Shown here: positions 31,641 through 45,360 of the stretch, in pieces
Position numbering within the stretch: position 1 is the first letter of the stretch
Layout: each line of letters starts with the position of its first letter
Assembly: GCA_017165825.1 (NCBI GenBank)
Contig: CM029380.1
Location: 5,238,256 to 5,302,255 of the forward strand
Direction: 5' to 3'
DNA length: 64,000 bases
From: Hepsetus odoe
Taxonomy: Eukaryota; Chordata; Actinopteri; Characiformes; Hepsetidae
Translations under genes and position numbers: made by a program
The notes under the pieces: model-generated
What the model was told of the DNA's origin: nothing
The model's database searches: none
Seen by the model: the letters and a program-made list of their open reading frames with translations, nothing else

Positions 31641-32889
31641 TTCTCAGCATTAGTGGTTTTGCAGCAAATCGATTTAGGCTGATTGTTTAATGCTGGATGT
31701 TAATATTTTAATTGAAAGTAGAATCAAATCGGAGTTAACGTATATGTTTTCATGAATGTGTGTTTGTATGCTTTGTATGTGTTTGCGTGAGTGTGCCAAA
31801 CTCAGAGCCACCAGAAGGCTTGACACACCGTTGCTGCCATGTACAATTCTATATGTTTTTGGGGTTTTTACAAGTGAAACAGTTTCAGCTGTAATACCCC
31901 ATCCCCAAAAATGATGCAAAAATATACAGTATGTTACATTTTTGATTTTATTATCTGTGTATTACCTTATGGTCTCCTATGCACACCCACACATTTCAGC
32001 TAATCAACTGCCCTTATAATTTGGCATTTTCATGACCATTATAAGGACACCTTATCTTGCAGTGTTGTTAAAGATCGGAGATTAGTTTTTTAGTACTGAA
32101 GTGTGGTTGTAGAGAGCTTCAAGTAAAGGGGATATAACAGCGTGCAACTTGTTCCAGCTTCCTTTCTTAGACTTACCAAAGAAATAGAAGACACACAAGG
32201 AGCTGTGACTGAGCTGAGCTTTTTCATGGAAGCCAGCAGTTCTTTTGAGTATCCAACTCGATTATGCCTAATCAAATTTCACGTTGTCTGAGACAGACTG
32301 GCGTCCCCCAGAGGATAGTCCCAGCATGAGGGACCCACCAGCACAATGTCACGTATGACTCTTGCAGCCATTCTAAAGATAAAAAAGGTAGCTGCATGGG
32401 ACTTAATACAGAGAGGTATTAGGAATAGATGGGTCATAATTATTTTGCTGTGGTGCATTTCACCTCGTCATACACAGTGCTGAACCATCACCCTGGCCTC
32501 ATGCCCAAAATTGATAAAACTTGAAAGACGGTTGATATTTATGATATGTTTTAGCAACTTCTTCACAGTAAGGCTATGCTAAAACGTCACATCAGAGCAG
32601 GATTTTGCTCTTTAGCTTACAGACTGAAAATGTGTTTTTTTATGCTGAGGTAACAAAATCTTTTTATGGTGACTGACCCTGCTCTGTCTGTTAGAATGAA
32701 AATTTGCTGTATAGATAAAAGGCACATATCACTAAGTTACAGGTTTTTAATAAAATCAATGATCTAACTCTATTGCTTTTTTCTTAGGATTACTCTTTCT
32801 TAGTTTTGATTTAACTTATATCTGGGGGGTCTGACACAAGTGCTTTTTGGATTGCAGTGAAATGCTTGGTTGTTGAATTATTATTTCTT
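31641..32889. other. Intronic DNA, nothing recognised
   Basis: Largely unique AT-rich DNA. Confidence 0.4.
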
Positions 32890-32975
32890 TTATTGCAGTT
32901 GAAATTTGTCTGTAAAGCACTCTGAGCTGCCTCCAAATTGAAAAGTGCTGTATAAAAATATATTATTAATATTAT
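32890..32975 (+). mobile_element. LINE/SINE 3' tail fragment (UnaL2-like)
   Basis: GTAAAGCACTCTGAGCTGCC, then GAAAAGTGCTGTATAAA followed by ATT-rich repeats resembles the 3' tail shared by fish L2-type LINEs and their SINEs (GCGCTTTGAG, GCGCTATATAAA). Only the tail is preserved. Confidence 0.5.
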
Positions 32976-35900
32976 TATTGTTAACTTTTTTACCAAAAAA
33001 ATCCATGTGCAAGGTTTCAGATTATAAGTACAGAGCAATATAGCAAAACAGAGCAGGGCAATATGTCACAAATATCTGCAAATTTTGTTCAAAATATGCT
33101 TCATAATATTTGAGGTTTGAAAAAAGCTAATTCAACACATTCCATGTTTTGTACACCAAACTGCATTTAATCCAACTTAACAGGAAATATTGCTCTGTGT
33201 CCTGTTTAGTCATTTGACTTAGGACAGGATTATTACCCACATCCCAGCCCTAGCCTACCCACTTTACTCTGAAAGGATGAATCCAGACACTTATTTTGAT
33301 CAAAAACAGTGGAAAGCATACTATAGAAAGACTGCAATTGTGAAGTGACCAGAAGGAAACGCTCTGCCCTTACAATTATTTTTGTTGTCCAGAGTGTAGC
33401 ATTTTCCATTGGGTTGTCTCAAGGAAATTGGGAGTTAGATTGGCAGCAGAAATAGTCCTTCGTAGGCCCACTATTTTTGCGGCTTCTTTAGGATTGGCAT
33501 GCATCTCCAGGTTTGGAAATAGCAGCACCTTTTCATTTTACAGGTAGTACTGTAAAAACATACTGTTTTCATTTTGCAGACAGTATGATGAGATCAAGGG
33601 AGGACAGGTGCACGGCTACTGTTATCAGTCTTTCAGCATAATACGTATTTAGTGTTTTTGGTGCGTAGTGGGTGAGTGCGATAGAGGGAGACAATGAGAT
33701 GGTTCCATATCTGGTTTGCATCCATAATCTTTCATGTGCATGCAAATAGAAGTGGGAGGACAACAGCCAAGGGGACACTGCATCCTCTCTCTCTCTCTCT
33801 TTCTCGCTCTCTCTCTGTCCCTTGCTCTTTCTCTCTAGGGTGGAGCCATGTCTCTGGAGGCTGTGATAGATATCTGGGTTCATTGGGGGATGGCTTTAGG
33901 ATGACATGGATGGAAATATCCTTTCTCCTCTATGCTTGTGCCCAGGGGCCCTGCAATGAGTCTACACCTGCTCTAGGGGAAATAGGGGTATCCAGGCCAG
34001 TTCCAGCTCAGAAATTATCTATTGATTTGAATCCAATGACGCATGTGTATCTGATGCAAAGATATGAGGTGCTGTAGTGGATGGCACTGCTGATTTGCTC
34101 TGAACAGTTTATAATGACTATGATGGAAGGAAAAAGGTGTAATGCTCTTAATTCTGCTCACAAATAAAGTCGTTTATAATGAGTTGGGAAATGTTAATGT
34201 AAAAATGAATTGGGACTATTCATGATAAAGAATAGAATAAGTGTATGTTGAATGTGGAAAGAAAGTTGAAAAGAACAGGAATAACTATATCTTGTTTTGA
34301 TTTAAAGTTTTATTAAAGTCAGTAGTCTTATTTTAATTAACTGGATAGTAGCAGAAGTGATCTAATAGTTTGTACTGCATGCCCAAATAAATCTGTGGTT
34401 TATAATTCATATATACTTTATTTTTATTGCACGTGGCCTGCCACCACAAGCTTATACAAAAAACGTTGCTGCTAATTCTTTAGCCAATCGAGAACAAAAC
34501 CATCACAGAAAAACAAATGTTAATCTTGAATGTCACTTTTATCATACCCTAATATTTAACAGTTTAAAATGTGATATTTGATTAAACTAAATAAAAAAAA
34601 TAATATAATCTATTAAAGTAACATATACTTTTATAGATTTTATTTATTAAAGTATTTAAAATCAAACAATAAAAAAATAAATGACTCAGATAAGAAAATG
34701 CTTTAACGATTTGACATGTGGTCAGCATACTCATTGTGCTTTATCCCAATACCATTAACGAATGACATTATTGCCCAGTCCTAGTAAACAAACACATGCA
34801 AGAGTATTTTTCTCATGCTGGTTATTTGCAGCTGTGTTGTTTATTAGAATGGAACTACTTGATTTTTTCACTTTAAATGGGCGCTTAAGCTAACAATCAG
34901 TTTTTATCTGTGGATGCGTAGAGCTGATTATTACTGTTAGAAGAGATTGTGATATTCAGACTGCTAGTATAGGCCAGAGCCTTTTGTTTGCTTTGCTGTG
35001 TTGAATCTTGTAAGAGCTTCCTTTGATTAAACCACTGGCGGCGTTATAAAAGCTTTACAGATCAGTGCTGCCTTTGTATGATTGTAGATTCATAAAAAAT
35101 GTTTTTCAACATTGACAGTCATGGCGAAATGATCTTGGTTTGTTCTGATGACAACTGTGTCAAAGTCTTGAACAGGAAGTGTGGAAGTGTGACTCAAGGT
35201 ATCTTCTGCAAATGGAAGGGCTCTGACATGGTTAATGAGTGTGTTTTACAGACATTAGAAGGGACACTTTTCTGCTACTATCTGTGCATTTGCTCATGCT
35301 TTTAGGTTTTATTCTTTAGATTTTACTTATGTCTTTGTCTCTGTGTTTGTGTAAATGGCTTGAGTTATGACTGTGTTGATCTTTGTCAAGGGAAACCCTA
35401 CAATTTCTCTTCGTTCCCCATGAGGCAGTGAACGGGCTGGGCTGAATCCTCCCTCTGCTTACCTAAGCCAAGTTTAGTCTCCTCAAAATGGAGTGCACTC
35501 ATACAGTCATACAGTAATGAGTATCCTATTAATCACTGTTTTTTAGCCAATGTGTGAACCATTTTTTCAGGTACAAGAGTGAGGTTGGGTTGGATTTCTG
35601 AAAAGTGATTTTTATGTAGTGCAGTTCTGTGAAAAATTATGTTTTTTCAAAACAATAAATTGTTTCTGATCTTCGAAAAAGAAGTAATATAGAAGCTGTA
35701 AAATACAAAGGCCAAGACAGATTGCTGAAACCTTTTCCAAAATGAATTTCAGTAGGGGTTGAGAAAGAATGTAATTGAATTATGTCTCTTAAGAAAGGGT
35801 TACAAATGAATCCTTCAAACTCTTGGTCTCTGTCGTTTCACCATGTGAGCCATCATCTGCAAAAGGGAAATCTCAGAACAATGGTAAATCTGTCAAGGAG

Positions 35901-38284
35901 GGGTCAGCCTAGCAAAATTACTCCAAGAGTGCAAAGAAATTTTATCTGAATTACAAAGAACTATAGGCCTGTCTTAGCTCACTTAAGTTTAACCATACCT
36001 GTAGAAAAACCTCCTGTTACTCATTTGAGCATTTGAGCGCAGTTGTATCTGCTCTGGGTATCAGAAAAGCTTTTGATTCAGTGGGCATCTTTAGTGTTTT
36101 ATTTTTTTATAATTAAATTTTTTTCCTTAAATAAGCAAGACTATGTCTATGCTATGTTTACACAGGTTTCCTCAGATTGTCTTTTGTATTAACATTTTGA
36201 AGAACAGAAAACTGTTAAATTATGAAAAGCAGGATAGAAAAAGACTTTCACGTATATTTTCTCTCAGAGTTTCGATCTAATCTAGTTAGTAGATCTGATG
36301 CTGGTAGAAGTGAGGCATGTTTTTAGCTCAAAAGAAAACCTTATTGTTCGCGCTGTGGACCCTAAAATAGGAATGAGGCTTTACACTTTCTGTTTCTGCA
36401 TTATGGTATGTTAGTGTTATGGTGTATCGCATGCTGCATGTCATCAGAAGCTGGTACAAAATACATTCCGTCTACATTGAGGCCAACTGAGATATCAAAA
36501 TGGTCGCTGAAAACGTAACTGATAACCTTAATCTTAAACTTAGCCCAAAATCAAAATTGAGTTGTACATATTATTTGTCAGGACTTACATGTAATATTTC
36601 TATTTTTCTATAACTTTACAATAAATGCTGCAATTTGCCATTCTCTAAAATGTCTGTCTAGCGAATTTTTACTAGAGATCTTGCAAGTTGACAATGTAAA
36701 TCCCACTTCAAATCCCATAAAGACATTTTCAGCCAGTTCAAGCACTTATAAACTTATAAAATGATCTCTGAAAGTGTGTTTGAGCAGGACCTATTCAAAT
36801 ACAAATTAAACCTTGTAAAACTGTGCCCCAGCGAGTTGAAAAAATAATATTGTCCAGTTATATTATTTTCCTCATGTGTCATTTTCCTCTCCAAGCATCC
36901 CAATCTATTATTGAGCAATATGTTCCTTAATATAGGAAGTCACATTTTGTTTTTATTTTTCTTCATTCTGATTTAAATGAGAGGATGAAAGACAGAGTGG
37001 AATATAACATGAATTGTCCATGTCTTTTAACTTTTCTTGCTAAATAAAGTGTCCTGCTGAGCAGTATTGAAATCTTTGTTTTCTTGAGCAGGTTTATATG
37101 CACTGCAGTCAGCTTCTAGCCTGAGTGATCTTATTGGCAAAGAGATTAGTCCACATAGCACTTAAAAAAATAACTTTAAAAGCAAAAGAAATTCAGGTGG
37201 ACAGCACCATTTAGCTGAGGACATATTCAGTTAGCTGTTTACTCTCAAAAATACATGTACATTCTAATACATGTACATTCAGGTTAAATTGGCTACTTTT
37301 AAATTGGCCCTTTTATCTGTAATTTGGGAACATCTGTTAGGATGAAACACATTTGAATAGTACAGAAATTTGTTGTCAATAAATTAAAACTGAATTTACA
37401 AAATAGGTCCTTTAAAGTTCATTGATTGATATTTGTAATGCTCTATTTGTTCTGCAACTATTGCATTACCTGGGTGAATCAATGCTGTCTTGCAGTTACA
37501 CAATGGTCTTGGAGCTAGTTCAAGTGCATCTGAAAAATATGAGATATTGACAAAGAAGTAAATTCACACATGTCAAAATATCTAACTTTGAAAAAATTGC
37601 TGGTGATATTTTTAAAGTTTTTTTTTTTTTAACCAATTTCACTTTTTTTTCTTAGTTTCTCTGTGAATCAATCAATGTATTATTATCAGCTCTCACATAA
37701 AAAAAAACCTTTTTAAATGTCATGGACAGCTACACATTTCTGAAGCTACTTGCTTCTTGATAATTTTCTGAAGACACTTTACTGCTTTAATCAGAGTCAT
37801 TTCTTAAATATAAAGGGTGTATAATGGATGTCTAAACATTATAATTAACATGTTCATATAAAAAGGCTGTGATGCTTATCCTATTGTTCACTCACAGGAA
37901 ATGTGCAGCATGTGTGCAGAACTGTTTTAGGTCTAAAGTCATAAGTCTAAATTTCACTCAGAAGACCTTTGGGAAATCTTGTAGTAGATTACCAGAATGC
38001 AATATTAATCTTTCTGAAGTTTGTTTGTAGGTAAAAATAAAATATGATTAATAGGACCATGTTACCTTTCGCCGTTGCTTCCTGGTGCAGTTCTGATACT
38101 CATTGTTCGCCCATTGCGGCTTGAAACAGGGATTAGCATGGGTGCACAGGCTGCGGAGTGCTGCTACACCTTTCTGTCCCAGCATTAACCTTTTCAGCAG
38201 TTGTTGCTACAGTAGACAGTGCAGCTCTTTTAAGGGATCAGATTAAAGGGGTCAGCCTCGCTCCCTACTCTCACAAGTGTACAC
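32976..38284. other. Repeat-poor intronic stretch
   Basis: More than 5 kb with no SINE-A, SINE-B, SINE-C, MITE or LINE fragment recognised. The only simple repeat of note is a CT tract at 33786-33836. Reading frames at 33569-34077 and 35099-35305 have no known domain. Confidence 0.45.
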
Positions 38285-38452
38285 TGGGTGGTCATGGTCC
38301 ATGTTGCACACATTATTTTGTTTCCAACACATCAAATTCAAGAACTGATTGTTCATTTGCCCTTCACCCTTGACAGGTGCCATTGTAATGAAAGAATCAT
38401 GGATATTCACTTCAGCTGTTAGTGGTTTTAATGTTGTGGCTTATCGTTGTCT
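38285..38452 (-). mobile_element. Tc1-like element 5' end fragment
   Basis: The right end GTTAGTGGTTTTAATGTTGT GGCTTATCG, preceded by CTTGACAGGTGCCATTGTAA and AACACATCAAATTCAAGAAC, resembles the reversed 5' end of a fish Tc1 family (ACCACTGACAGGTGAAGTGA-type start). The transposase region is absent. Confidence 0.6.
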
Positions 38453-39065
38453 AATCCAATATATAGAATATTATAGATATTAGAAACAATTTTTAATTAT
38501 TGAATAAAATATATATTGCTCATAATTGTAATAAAAAAAGGATAAGATGAGTAATAATCTGAAGCTAATATATAATACATTGCTTAAGTATCATGGTATT
38601 TCATGCTAGCCTATACTGGAAAAATTACTGTGGTGAGCTTACCCGATGTCATGTCCATATAAAATATATCATACTGATACTGTTACTACAAAGAGTCTTT
38701 TAAATTGAGAAAAATGTAATCGTTGTCCATTTTATTTATATAGAAATTAATACATTGCCAGTACATTTAATTCATTGATTTCTCTGTCTACCCACATACA
38801 AACATACAAATATACATTAATAATTTATTAGAATAAAAGATGCTGTCTTAAGCACTAATGTATTTGCTGCTACCACAGAAATGCAAGTATTAAAATGACG
38901 TGTTCAAATAAGATTTTAGTATCTCAACAAAAGCACAGTGATGTAACATTTAAACCAGCTTTTTCATTCATCAACTGTTTATGCTGATTGTTTAAACCAG
39001 ATCTAAATAAAAGAGAAATGTATTGAAGTTTATTTAAAATTATTATAGGAAAAGTACGTACCTAT
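38453..39065. other. AT-rich intronic DNA, nothing recognised
   Basis: No feature identified. Confidence 0.4.
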
Positions 39066-39337
39066 AGGGGGGCAGCGGTGGCCTAGTGGTTAGGGAGTTG
39101 GCCCGCATCGGAAGATTGTGGGTTCGATTCACTCACAAGTAGGTTGCCCTGAGGTACCCCTGAGCAAGGTACCGTCCCTGTCACTGCTCCCCGGGCGCTT
39201 TCAATAGCTGCCCACTGCTGCACGGTGTTTGTGTGCATGGGTTAAAAGCAGAGGTCCAATTTAATTGTGATTCATGGTGTGCAGTGCTGTGACCTTGCAA
39301 TGACAAGGGTTGTCACTTTCACTTTTTTCACTTTCAC
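39066..39337 (+). mobile_element. SINE-A copy, full length, well preserved
   Basis: GGGCAGCGGTGGCCTAGTGG head with box A, GTGGGTTCGATTC box B, GGTACCCCTGAGCAAGGTAC body, CCACTGCTGCACGGTG, and ACAAGGGTTGTCACTTTCAC tail. One of the best-preserved copies, useful as the family's reference. Confidence 0.93.
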
Positions 39338-40485
39338 TATAGTGTTTACAATTTATTTATACTTTGATATGTTAGAACTCGACAACTTAAGTGTATTAAG
39401 CCATTTTTTGCCCTATAGTTAATCCGTTAGGGCTGCAAATAAGGCTAAGTATATAGGTATATGATTTGTCAACAGTATTGCACTTTGGTTGTAAGTATAT
39501 CAAAGTGTGTATGATATGAGACATACTTTATACTTATGTTAAACTACACCTCTAATACAACACAAAGTTATTTAATTTCTGAAATCTGCATCTTAGTTGT
39601 TGTCATTTCCCATTTGTTAGCTAGGCATTCCCTTTCACATGATACAACAAAGCTGAAAAGGAGATCAGCCTCACAATCTTCCGATAATAGAGGCCATGCT
39701 CAGATAGTTAAACACTTAGGAGCTGTTTCACATCAAAATTTATTTAGCTTTTATTAGACACCTTCTACACTAATGTTTCGGTATGTTAAAGAATACATTT
39801 ACTGAAGTGGAATGGTAAACAAAAGTGTTATTTTAAATGCACTTCTTTGAAATAAACTTTTGAAACAGAAATAAAAATAAAAGCATATTTTAGGTGTTTC
39901 TGTATGAAATATTTTACAAAAATACTTTTAGCATTCTTTATATGCTTCAAGTGCACTATTGAAGTAGTTACAAAGGATTGGTTGCTAATTCCATTTTAGG
40001 ACACTGTGTTTTGAGATAGTTGAGCTCAGGCCTGCAAAGGTTTAACATAGGGATTGTCCAAGACCTGCCAGGACCAGTGCTACCCATATATTTTCTTTTG
40101 GATGATCTCTTCAAGCCTTTTGGTGCAGCTTTTAGGATTTCAAATTATGCAGCTTTTATTATCTTTGAAGTACAAATGCTGCTCTGACAAGGTGCATAGA
40201 CCACACAGTTTTATATAGAAAGCTCTGCATATAGAAAACCTAAAGACCTGTGTTTGTGTGAAACGCATGACCTAAAATATAAAAGGGTTTCAGACCCTCT
40301 ACTTTCATGTGACTGCTCATTGTCACTGTGGTCTTTTCAGGACAGGTCGATATTAGCCCAGCTGTCCTAGCTGAAGTTATAAAAGTTTGATGCTCCTGAC
40401 CACAGTGACTTGCATTGCTAGGGCACATTAAGTTAGACGCATGCTGTGATCTCAATAGTGGCCCTTTGCAAGGGATCTTGAAAGC
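39338..40485. other. Intronic DNA, nothing recognised
   Basis: AT-rich unique DNA. Confidence 0.4.
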
Positions 40486-40690
40486 CCAGACGTTTCTCTG
40501 AAGAAGTTCTGAGGGTGCGGGCAGCTCCCAGCTGCCCTACTTATCTGCGATTTCACTGATGATGCTAATGCTCAAACAGTTTCAGACATCAGAAGACTGA
40601 CAGAGGCGATGCTTTCATGCACCGTCTCCTTATGTAATTGCACTCTGGAATTAATGGTGAAACTTTCCTTTATTTATTTATTACTTCCTT
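40486..40690. other. Unique block, candidate conserved non-coding element
   Basis: Balanced composition with GATGATGCTAATG and TGGAATTAATGG words, and no repeat or coding signal. It stands out from the AT-rich flanks. Confidence 0.25.
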
Positions 40691-40754
40691 TTGACAATCC
40701 TCTCTTATTCATACATGGTGACAAGGTCTTCCCTCTGCAGCATGCATAAATACA

Positions 40755-40861
40755 CTCAAATACGTATATATATACACACATACACATCGATACACACACA
40801 CACACAAATTGATATAGGATATATATCAATACACACACAAATAAACATATATATATATATA

Positions 40862-40892
<31 letters not shown>
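40755..40892. repeat. Compound CA / TA / TATG microsatellites
   Basis: CA run near 40793-40806, TA near 40848-40861 and (TATG)n at 40865-40891. Confidence 0.9.
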
Positions 40893-40896
<4 letters not shown>

Positions 40897-41789
40897 TTAC
40901 ATGTCTGCTTTGAGGAATAATTCTTCAGTCAAAAAATGCACATGGCATGGGAGGTGCAAGCACAGAAGCAATAGTAATAATTTGGCAGTTATTGTAGTTT
41001 ATTTTATTGCACTTTACAGGCAGAGTGCATCAATATACAAAGGCCTGTATGGCCTCTATAGGTTTGTAATGATGTAAGTAATCAATGGAGAACTGCATTA
41101 AATTTGCAGTGCTGCCTTTTTTCTTTGTGATAAACTGACTGACAAGGGCTGGCAGTAAACCTGAACTGCTAGCATAGCAATTAATCATTAAGTTGATTTT
41201 TCACTGATTTTTCAAGACAGCTAAACTGAAAATGATAATATGACTTAGTGAAGGTGTTAAGTTAATTTGTGGTGGGAAACATAAATCCAGCCAGATTGTT
41301 CTCCTTAACTCTAAGGTGTTTTGATGTCTTACAGCATAACCGGCTGTCTGTGTCTTTTTAAAATGAAGGGATTTATAAAACGATAACAAAGCTTGAGTAT
41401 TTTCATTGAAAATTAAACTTATGGTTAAATATTAAATATAAATAGAGTTATTTTTAAAAGAGGAATCAAGAGTGAGTATTTGTATATTTGCTTGGAAATA
41501 CTATTGAGTATTTGAAGCCTAAAAACTGCTATTCATGTAAGGCCAGACTGACTTTTTTAATAACAAAATACATCACGTCTGTACGTCACATATCTGAAAT
41601 AAAGGCTATGTGTTATTATAAAGCTTGGGACAAAAGCAAGGAAGTGACTTAAAACAAATCTATATGGTTGGTAAGTCAAAAGTTCACAAGGCTATTTAAA
41701 TGTTGAACTTAACAGTTGAACTAAACAGAACTTAACTATTTTGCGCAGATTCATCACATAATAAAAGATTAAGAAACATTTAAATTACA
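40893..41789. other. Intronic DNA, nothing recognised
   Basis: AT-rich, no feature recognised. Confidence 0.4.
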
Positions 41790-41853
41790 GGTTGGAATTT
41801 AGCAAAATGGGTAATAAAACCAAGGGGGTGAATACTTTTGCAAGGCACTGCAA
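41790..41853. mobile_element. Tc1-type terminal inverted repeat remnant
   Basis: AAGGGGGTGAATACTTTTGC AAGGCACTGC is the characteristic right end of a widespread fish Tc1 family. The opposite end was not found, so only one terminus remains. Confidence 0.6.
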
Positions 41854-43399
41854 TTCAGAATAGTCCTCCAGCCAGAAGTATCTTGCCTTCAGCTGTCTTG
41901 TAGCATTAAATGGTGAGTAATCTGAAAACAAATTCAAATGCACAGAAAATACACGGGATAAAAACAAACTGATTTGTTTGAATAAAATTGATGTTAAGAA
42001 AAGCCATATATTAATTTGAAAGATGCAGGGGCACTGTTTTCATTGTTCTAAAGAAAATATTAATGTATTTATTAATGCTGCGCATTTCTGATTAATTTAA
42101 CAGATGCATGATGTAGAGACTCTATTACGCCGAAATAAATGCTATTTTAATTTTTGTTAACATGTTTTTTACAGTTTGCAAATCAAAAATTTTTTGTGTC
42201 CATTTATATTGTATTATTGTCTTAAAAATGTGTTACAACTGTCATTTAATTGATTGTAATTGCCTGTAGTTTGTGTACACTTTAAATGTATAATTGTAAA
42301 GAGCAAAGTCTTTATCTGTCACTTTTAAATTGGTCTTATTTAATATAAGGAGCGTTTGACCTTGCTTTAATCATGTTTCCTCAGTTGAAATGTTTGAAAA
42401 AGAAGCCCAGTGTGGAAAAGAATGAGCTTAAGGCACTTTGGTTGGCATATCTTTGTTAAAGGGATGTGCACTCTTTTGTGGGCTGCTGCGACTTTGCTGG
42501 TTTGCAAAAGCTTCTTTTGCAACATATTTGATGTCTGTGCGTCATTCAACTCCCCTTTTTTATTCACTGAGGCTGGTCTAGAAGTGCTTGTAATGTGTCA
42601 CTCTCCGTAATGAATTTAACTAAATTTTGATAATCAAATTGAGTACTTTGGTACTTTGATTAAATTACATCCCTGGCACAGCAGAGCAATTTGATCAGTA
42701 TTTCATTGAATTTTGAGTTATTTTAAGCTTCGTTCATAACTTTATAAACCTTGGTTCTTGTGATTTTGTTCTATTTTTATGCTGTCATTATATCTTCAGT
42801 GTCATGAGACTGAAGCACATCTGCTGATAAAGAGAGATTTGTTTGTCTCCTGTTTATGCATTTGTGTAATTAAAATCAGACGCTTAATACATAATTTGAT
42901 ATGAACATGAATATTCCAGCACATGGCCATCTGTTGCACTTTTTATTTCTTTGTGCATTTTTTTTGTTTGTTTGTTTCTCTATTTAATGATGAATTTGCA
43001 TTACAATTAAATCGAATCATATTGATGTTTTTCTTCATGTGATGGTCCTCAGATTTTTCAAAGGATATATATATATGAGTGTGTGGGTTTAGTGCAAACA
43101 TGTAGACAAGGTTCTTTTTTCTGTTCAATTAACAAATTATTCCGGTCATCAGAGGAACAGAATATTCAGTTTTTGCCTGGGATTCAGTACCCAACTAGCA
43201 CTGGATTTAACATCCATTCTCTGATTGCAGCAGCAACAGGGAATCATCTCAGCAGTGAAGCCACATTTGCAGTCCTCTGACTGGTTCATCACTGTTAGAG
43301 TGGTGTTGATTAGTGACACTGCATTAGTTATTTGGGAATAGGAATACTGATTCATAATGTTGCTTGATGCTCTGATAAAGGTCTGTATAGATTTTTTTA
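41854..43399. other. Intronic DNA, nothing recognised
   Basis: AT-rich unique DNA. Confidence 0.4.
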
Positions 43400-43621
43400 A
43401 GTTTACATTTACATTTTCATTTACGGCATTTAGCAGACGCTCTTATCCAGAGCGACTTCCATGTCCTAATTACAGGGACAGTCCCCCTTGGTGCAACTCA
43501 GGGTTAAGGGTCTTGCTCAGGGACCCAGTGATGGTAGTGCCAGAGGTGGGATTCAAACTTGGGACCCCTTGAGCCATAGGCTCATAGGCAAGTACCCTAC
43601 AACTAGACCACCACCACCCCA
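43400..43621 (-). mobile_element. SINE-B copy, full length
   Basis: Begins TTTACATTTACATTTTCATT, then GGCATTTAGCAGACGCTCTT ATCCAGAGCGACTTCC (tail), GACAGTCCCCCTTGG, GGGTTAAGGGTCTTGCTCAG (body) and GGGATTCAAACTTGGGACC and CTAGACCACCACCACCCC (inverted tRNA-like head). Confidence 0.9.
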
Positions 43622-45123
43622 TATTTTGACTGCTCTTGCAATAAGAAACTAAGCATATAACCCATCTGTAATTGATTTCCTTTTTTGTTGTGACCTTCAA
43701 AATAACATTTCGGAATACTGTATTTTTAAAGTTTTAATGTTATTTAAAATGTATATTTGACTCTAATCCTGACTCCAAAAAAAAAAAAAAAAAAGAAGAA
43801 AGCTGCCTCTACAGACATTAAGATGAAATCTTTAGCATGCAAAATCTTTTTTTTCCTGTTAGCTGCTGTGTCTGTGTCACAGTATAAAAGATGAACAAAG
43901 GTCACTTACTTGATGCATATATTGTTTTTCCCTCTTTCTGAGCATGCAAGCTCATGCAGCGCAAAGTTTAAGTGTTCATTATCAGATAAGTACCGATCAA
44001 ACTCAACTGATCTGTGACTTATTTCCCTGTTCATGTGTTGGTAACGTTACAGGAGCATATACTTTTTATTTACTAAATTTACTAAATGACTACATTTATA
44101 TGATTTCAATGCATCAAGTGGTAACACATGAAGAAAGGTATGTCAATTATTGCCAAGACAAACTCAACTATAAGCCCGTATTTCATTTTCAGTTCTGTCA
44201 ACCTTAATAATTGAGAATTGATGCCTAATGTTATGGTTTTTTTTTTTTTTTTCATTTTAGGTAATTTGGACAATTTCAATTCTATTTTTACATCTGTAAA
44301 TTCATATTGTTGTAAAGATATATTGATATGTATATATATGTAGTGTTTGATGCTGTGGATAAAGGCAATGATTTAGTCGCAACCCTAAATCTCTAACTCT
44401 AATGCTTTAATGATCTACAGAAAGTATCTGTAGATTATCTGTAGGACAATCAAGATGAAAGGGTGCCCAAACTTTATTGTATTCACTTATTTACAAGCCG
44501 TAGTGTGAAGTATCTTCATGATTCTTAAACCGAAATAGTCTCGGCAGATGCCAGTCTGACATAAATGGCACACATTTTTTAGACTGTCAGTTTGCTGTAA
44601 ATGCAAATGTAAGTAATTTCCTGATGCTTTTCAGAAGCATGCTCATGAAACGCTTCTTGCAGAGATTTGTAACGAACTTCCTTCTGTCAAACATCCATTC
44701 CTTTTCATTTTGAGAGTCAGGGTTGGTAGGTGTCAACATGACAGGACCTTGAAAAGAGAACAACACAAAGGTTCAATAGTCTGTAAATGGAAATGAATGC
44801 CCGAGAACAGAGGTGAATGTCACAGTGTGTTTACAGAGTTACACTGCGTTATTATCCTCAAATGTTTCAGTCAGTTTTTATCGGCACATGCCATCAGAAC
44901 CTTATTTCAAACAGCACCAGAGTGCTACTGAAATTAAGCTTGTGTTTGAAGAGAAAACAAGCTTTGGGTATACATTTAAGAGACACTGCTCCAAGGGAGA
45001 GCGAACAAGAAAAGAAGGAAAAAGAGAGAGAAAGTCTGTGAAAATCATCAAAGCAAGAAAAATTCCAGCCCGAATGTCAATGTGTAATTATAAAACTAGG
45101 GCAGAGAATCCAATCTGTAATAA

Positions 45124-45128
<5 letters not shown>
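43622..45128. other. Intronic DNA, nothing recognised
   Basis: Includes an A-run at 43778-43794 and a T-run near 44238-44252. No gene recognised. Confidence 0.4.
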
Positions 45129-45176
<48 letters not shown>

Positions 45177-45281
45177 CTCTCTGTCTCACTTTCTCTCTCT
45201 CTCGCTCTCTCTCTCTCACTCTCTCTTTCTCACTCTCTCTCTCACTCCCTCTCGCTCTCTCTCTCTCTCTCTCTCACTCTT

Positions 45282-45317
<36 letters not shown>

Positions 45318-45360
45318 TTTCTGTCTCTCTCTCTGTCTCACTCACTCTCTCTCTCACACG
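45129..45360. repeat. CT-rich polypyrimidine tract, about 230 bp
   Basis: CT dinucleotides with regular CTCA, CTCG, CTTT and GTCT interruptions, on the sense strand of intron 1. A 252-codon frame through it (44813-45571) is almost all Ser/Leu in this part and is rejected as coding. Confidence 0.95.

Noticed and set aside
39066..39145. Possible functional tRNA gene
   Set aside because: The tRNA-like box A and box B belong to the head of a SINE-A; the body and tail follow directly and 14 other copies show the same arrangement.
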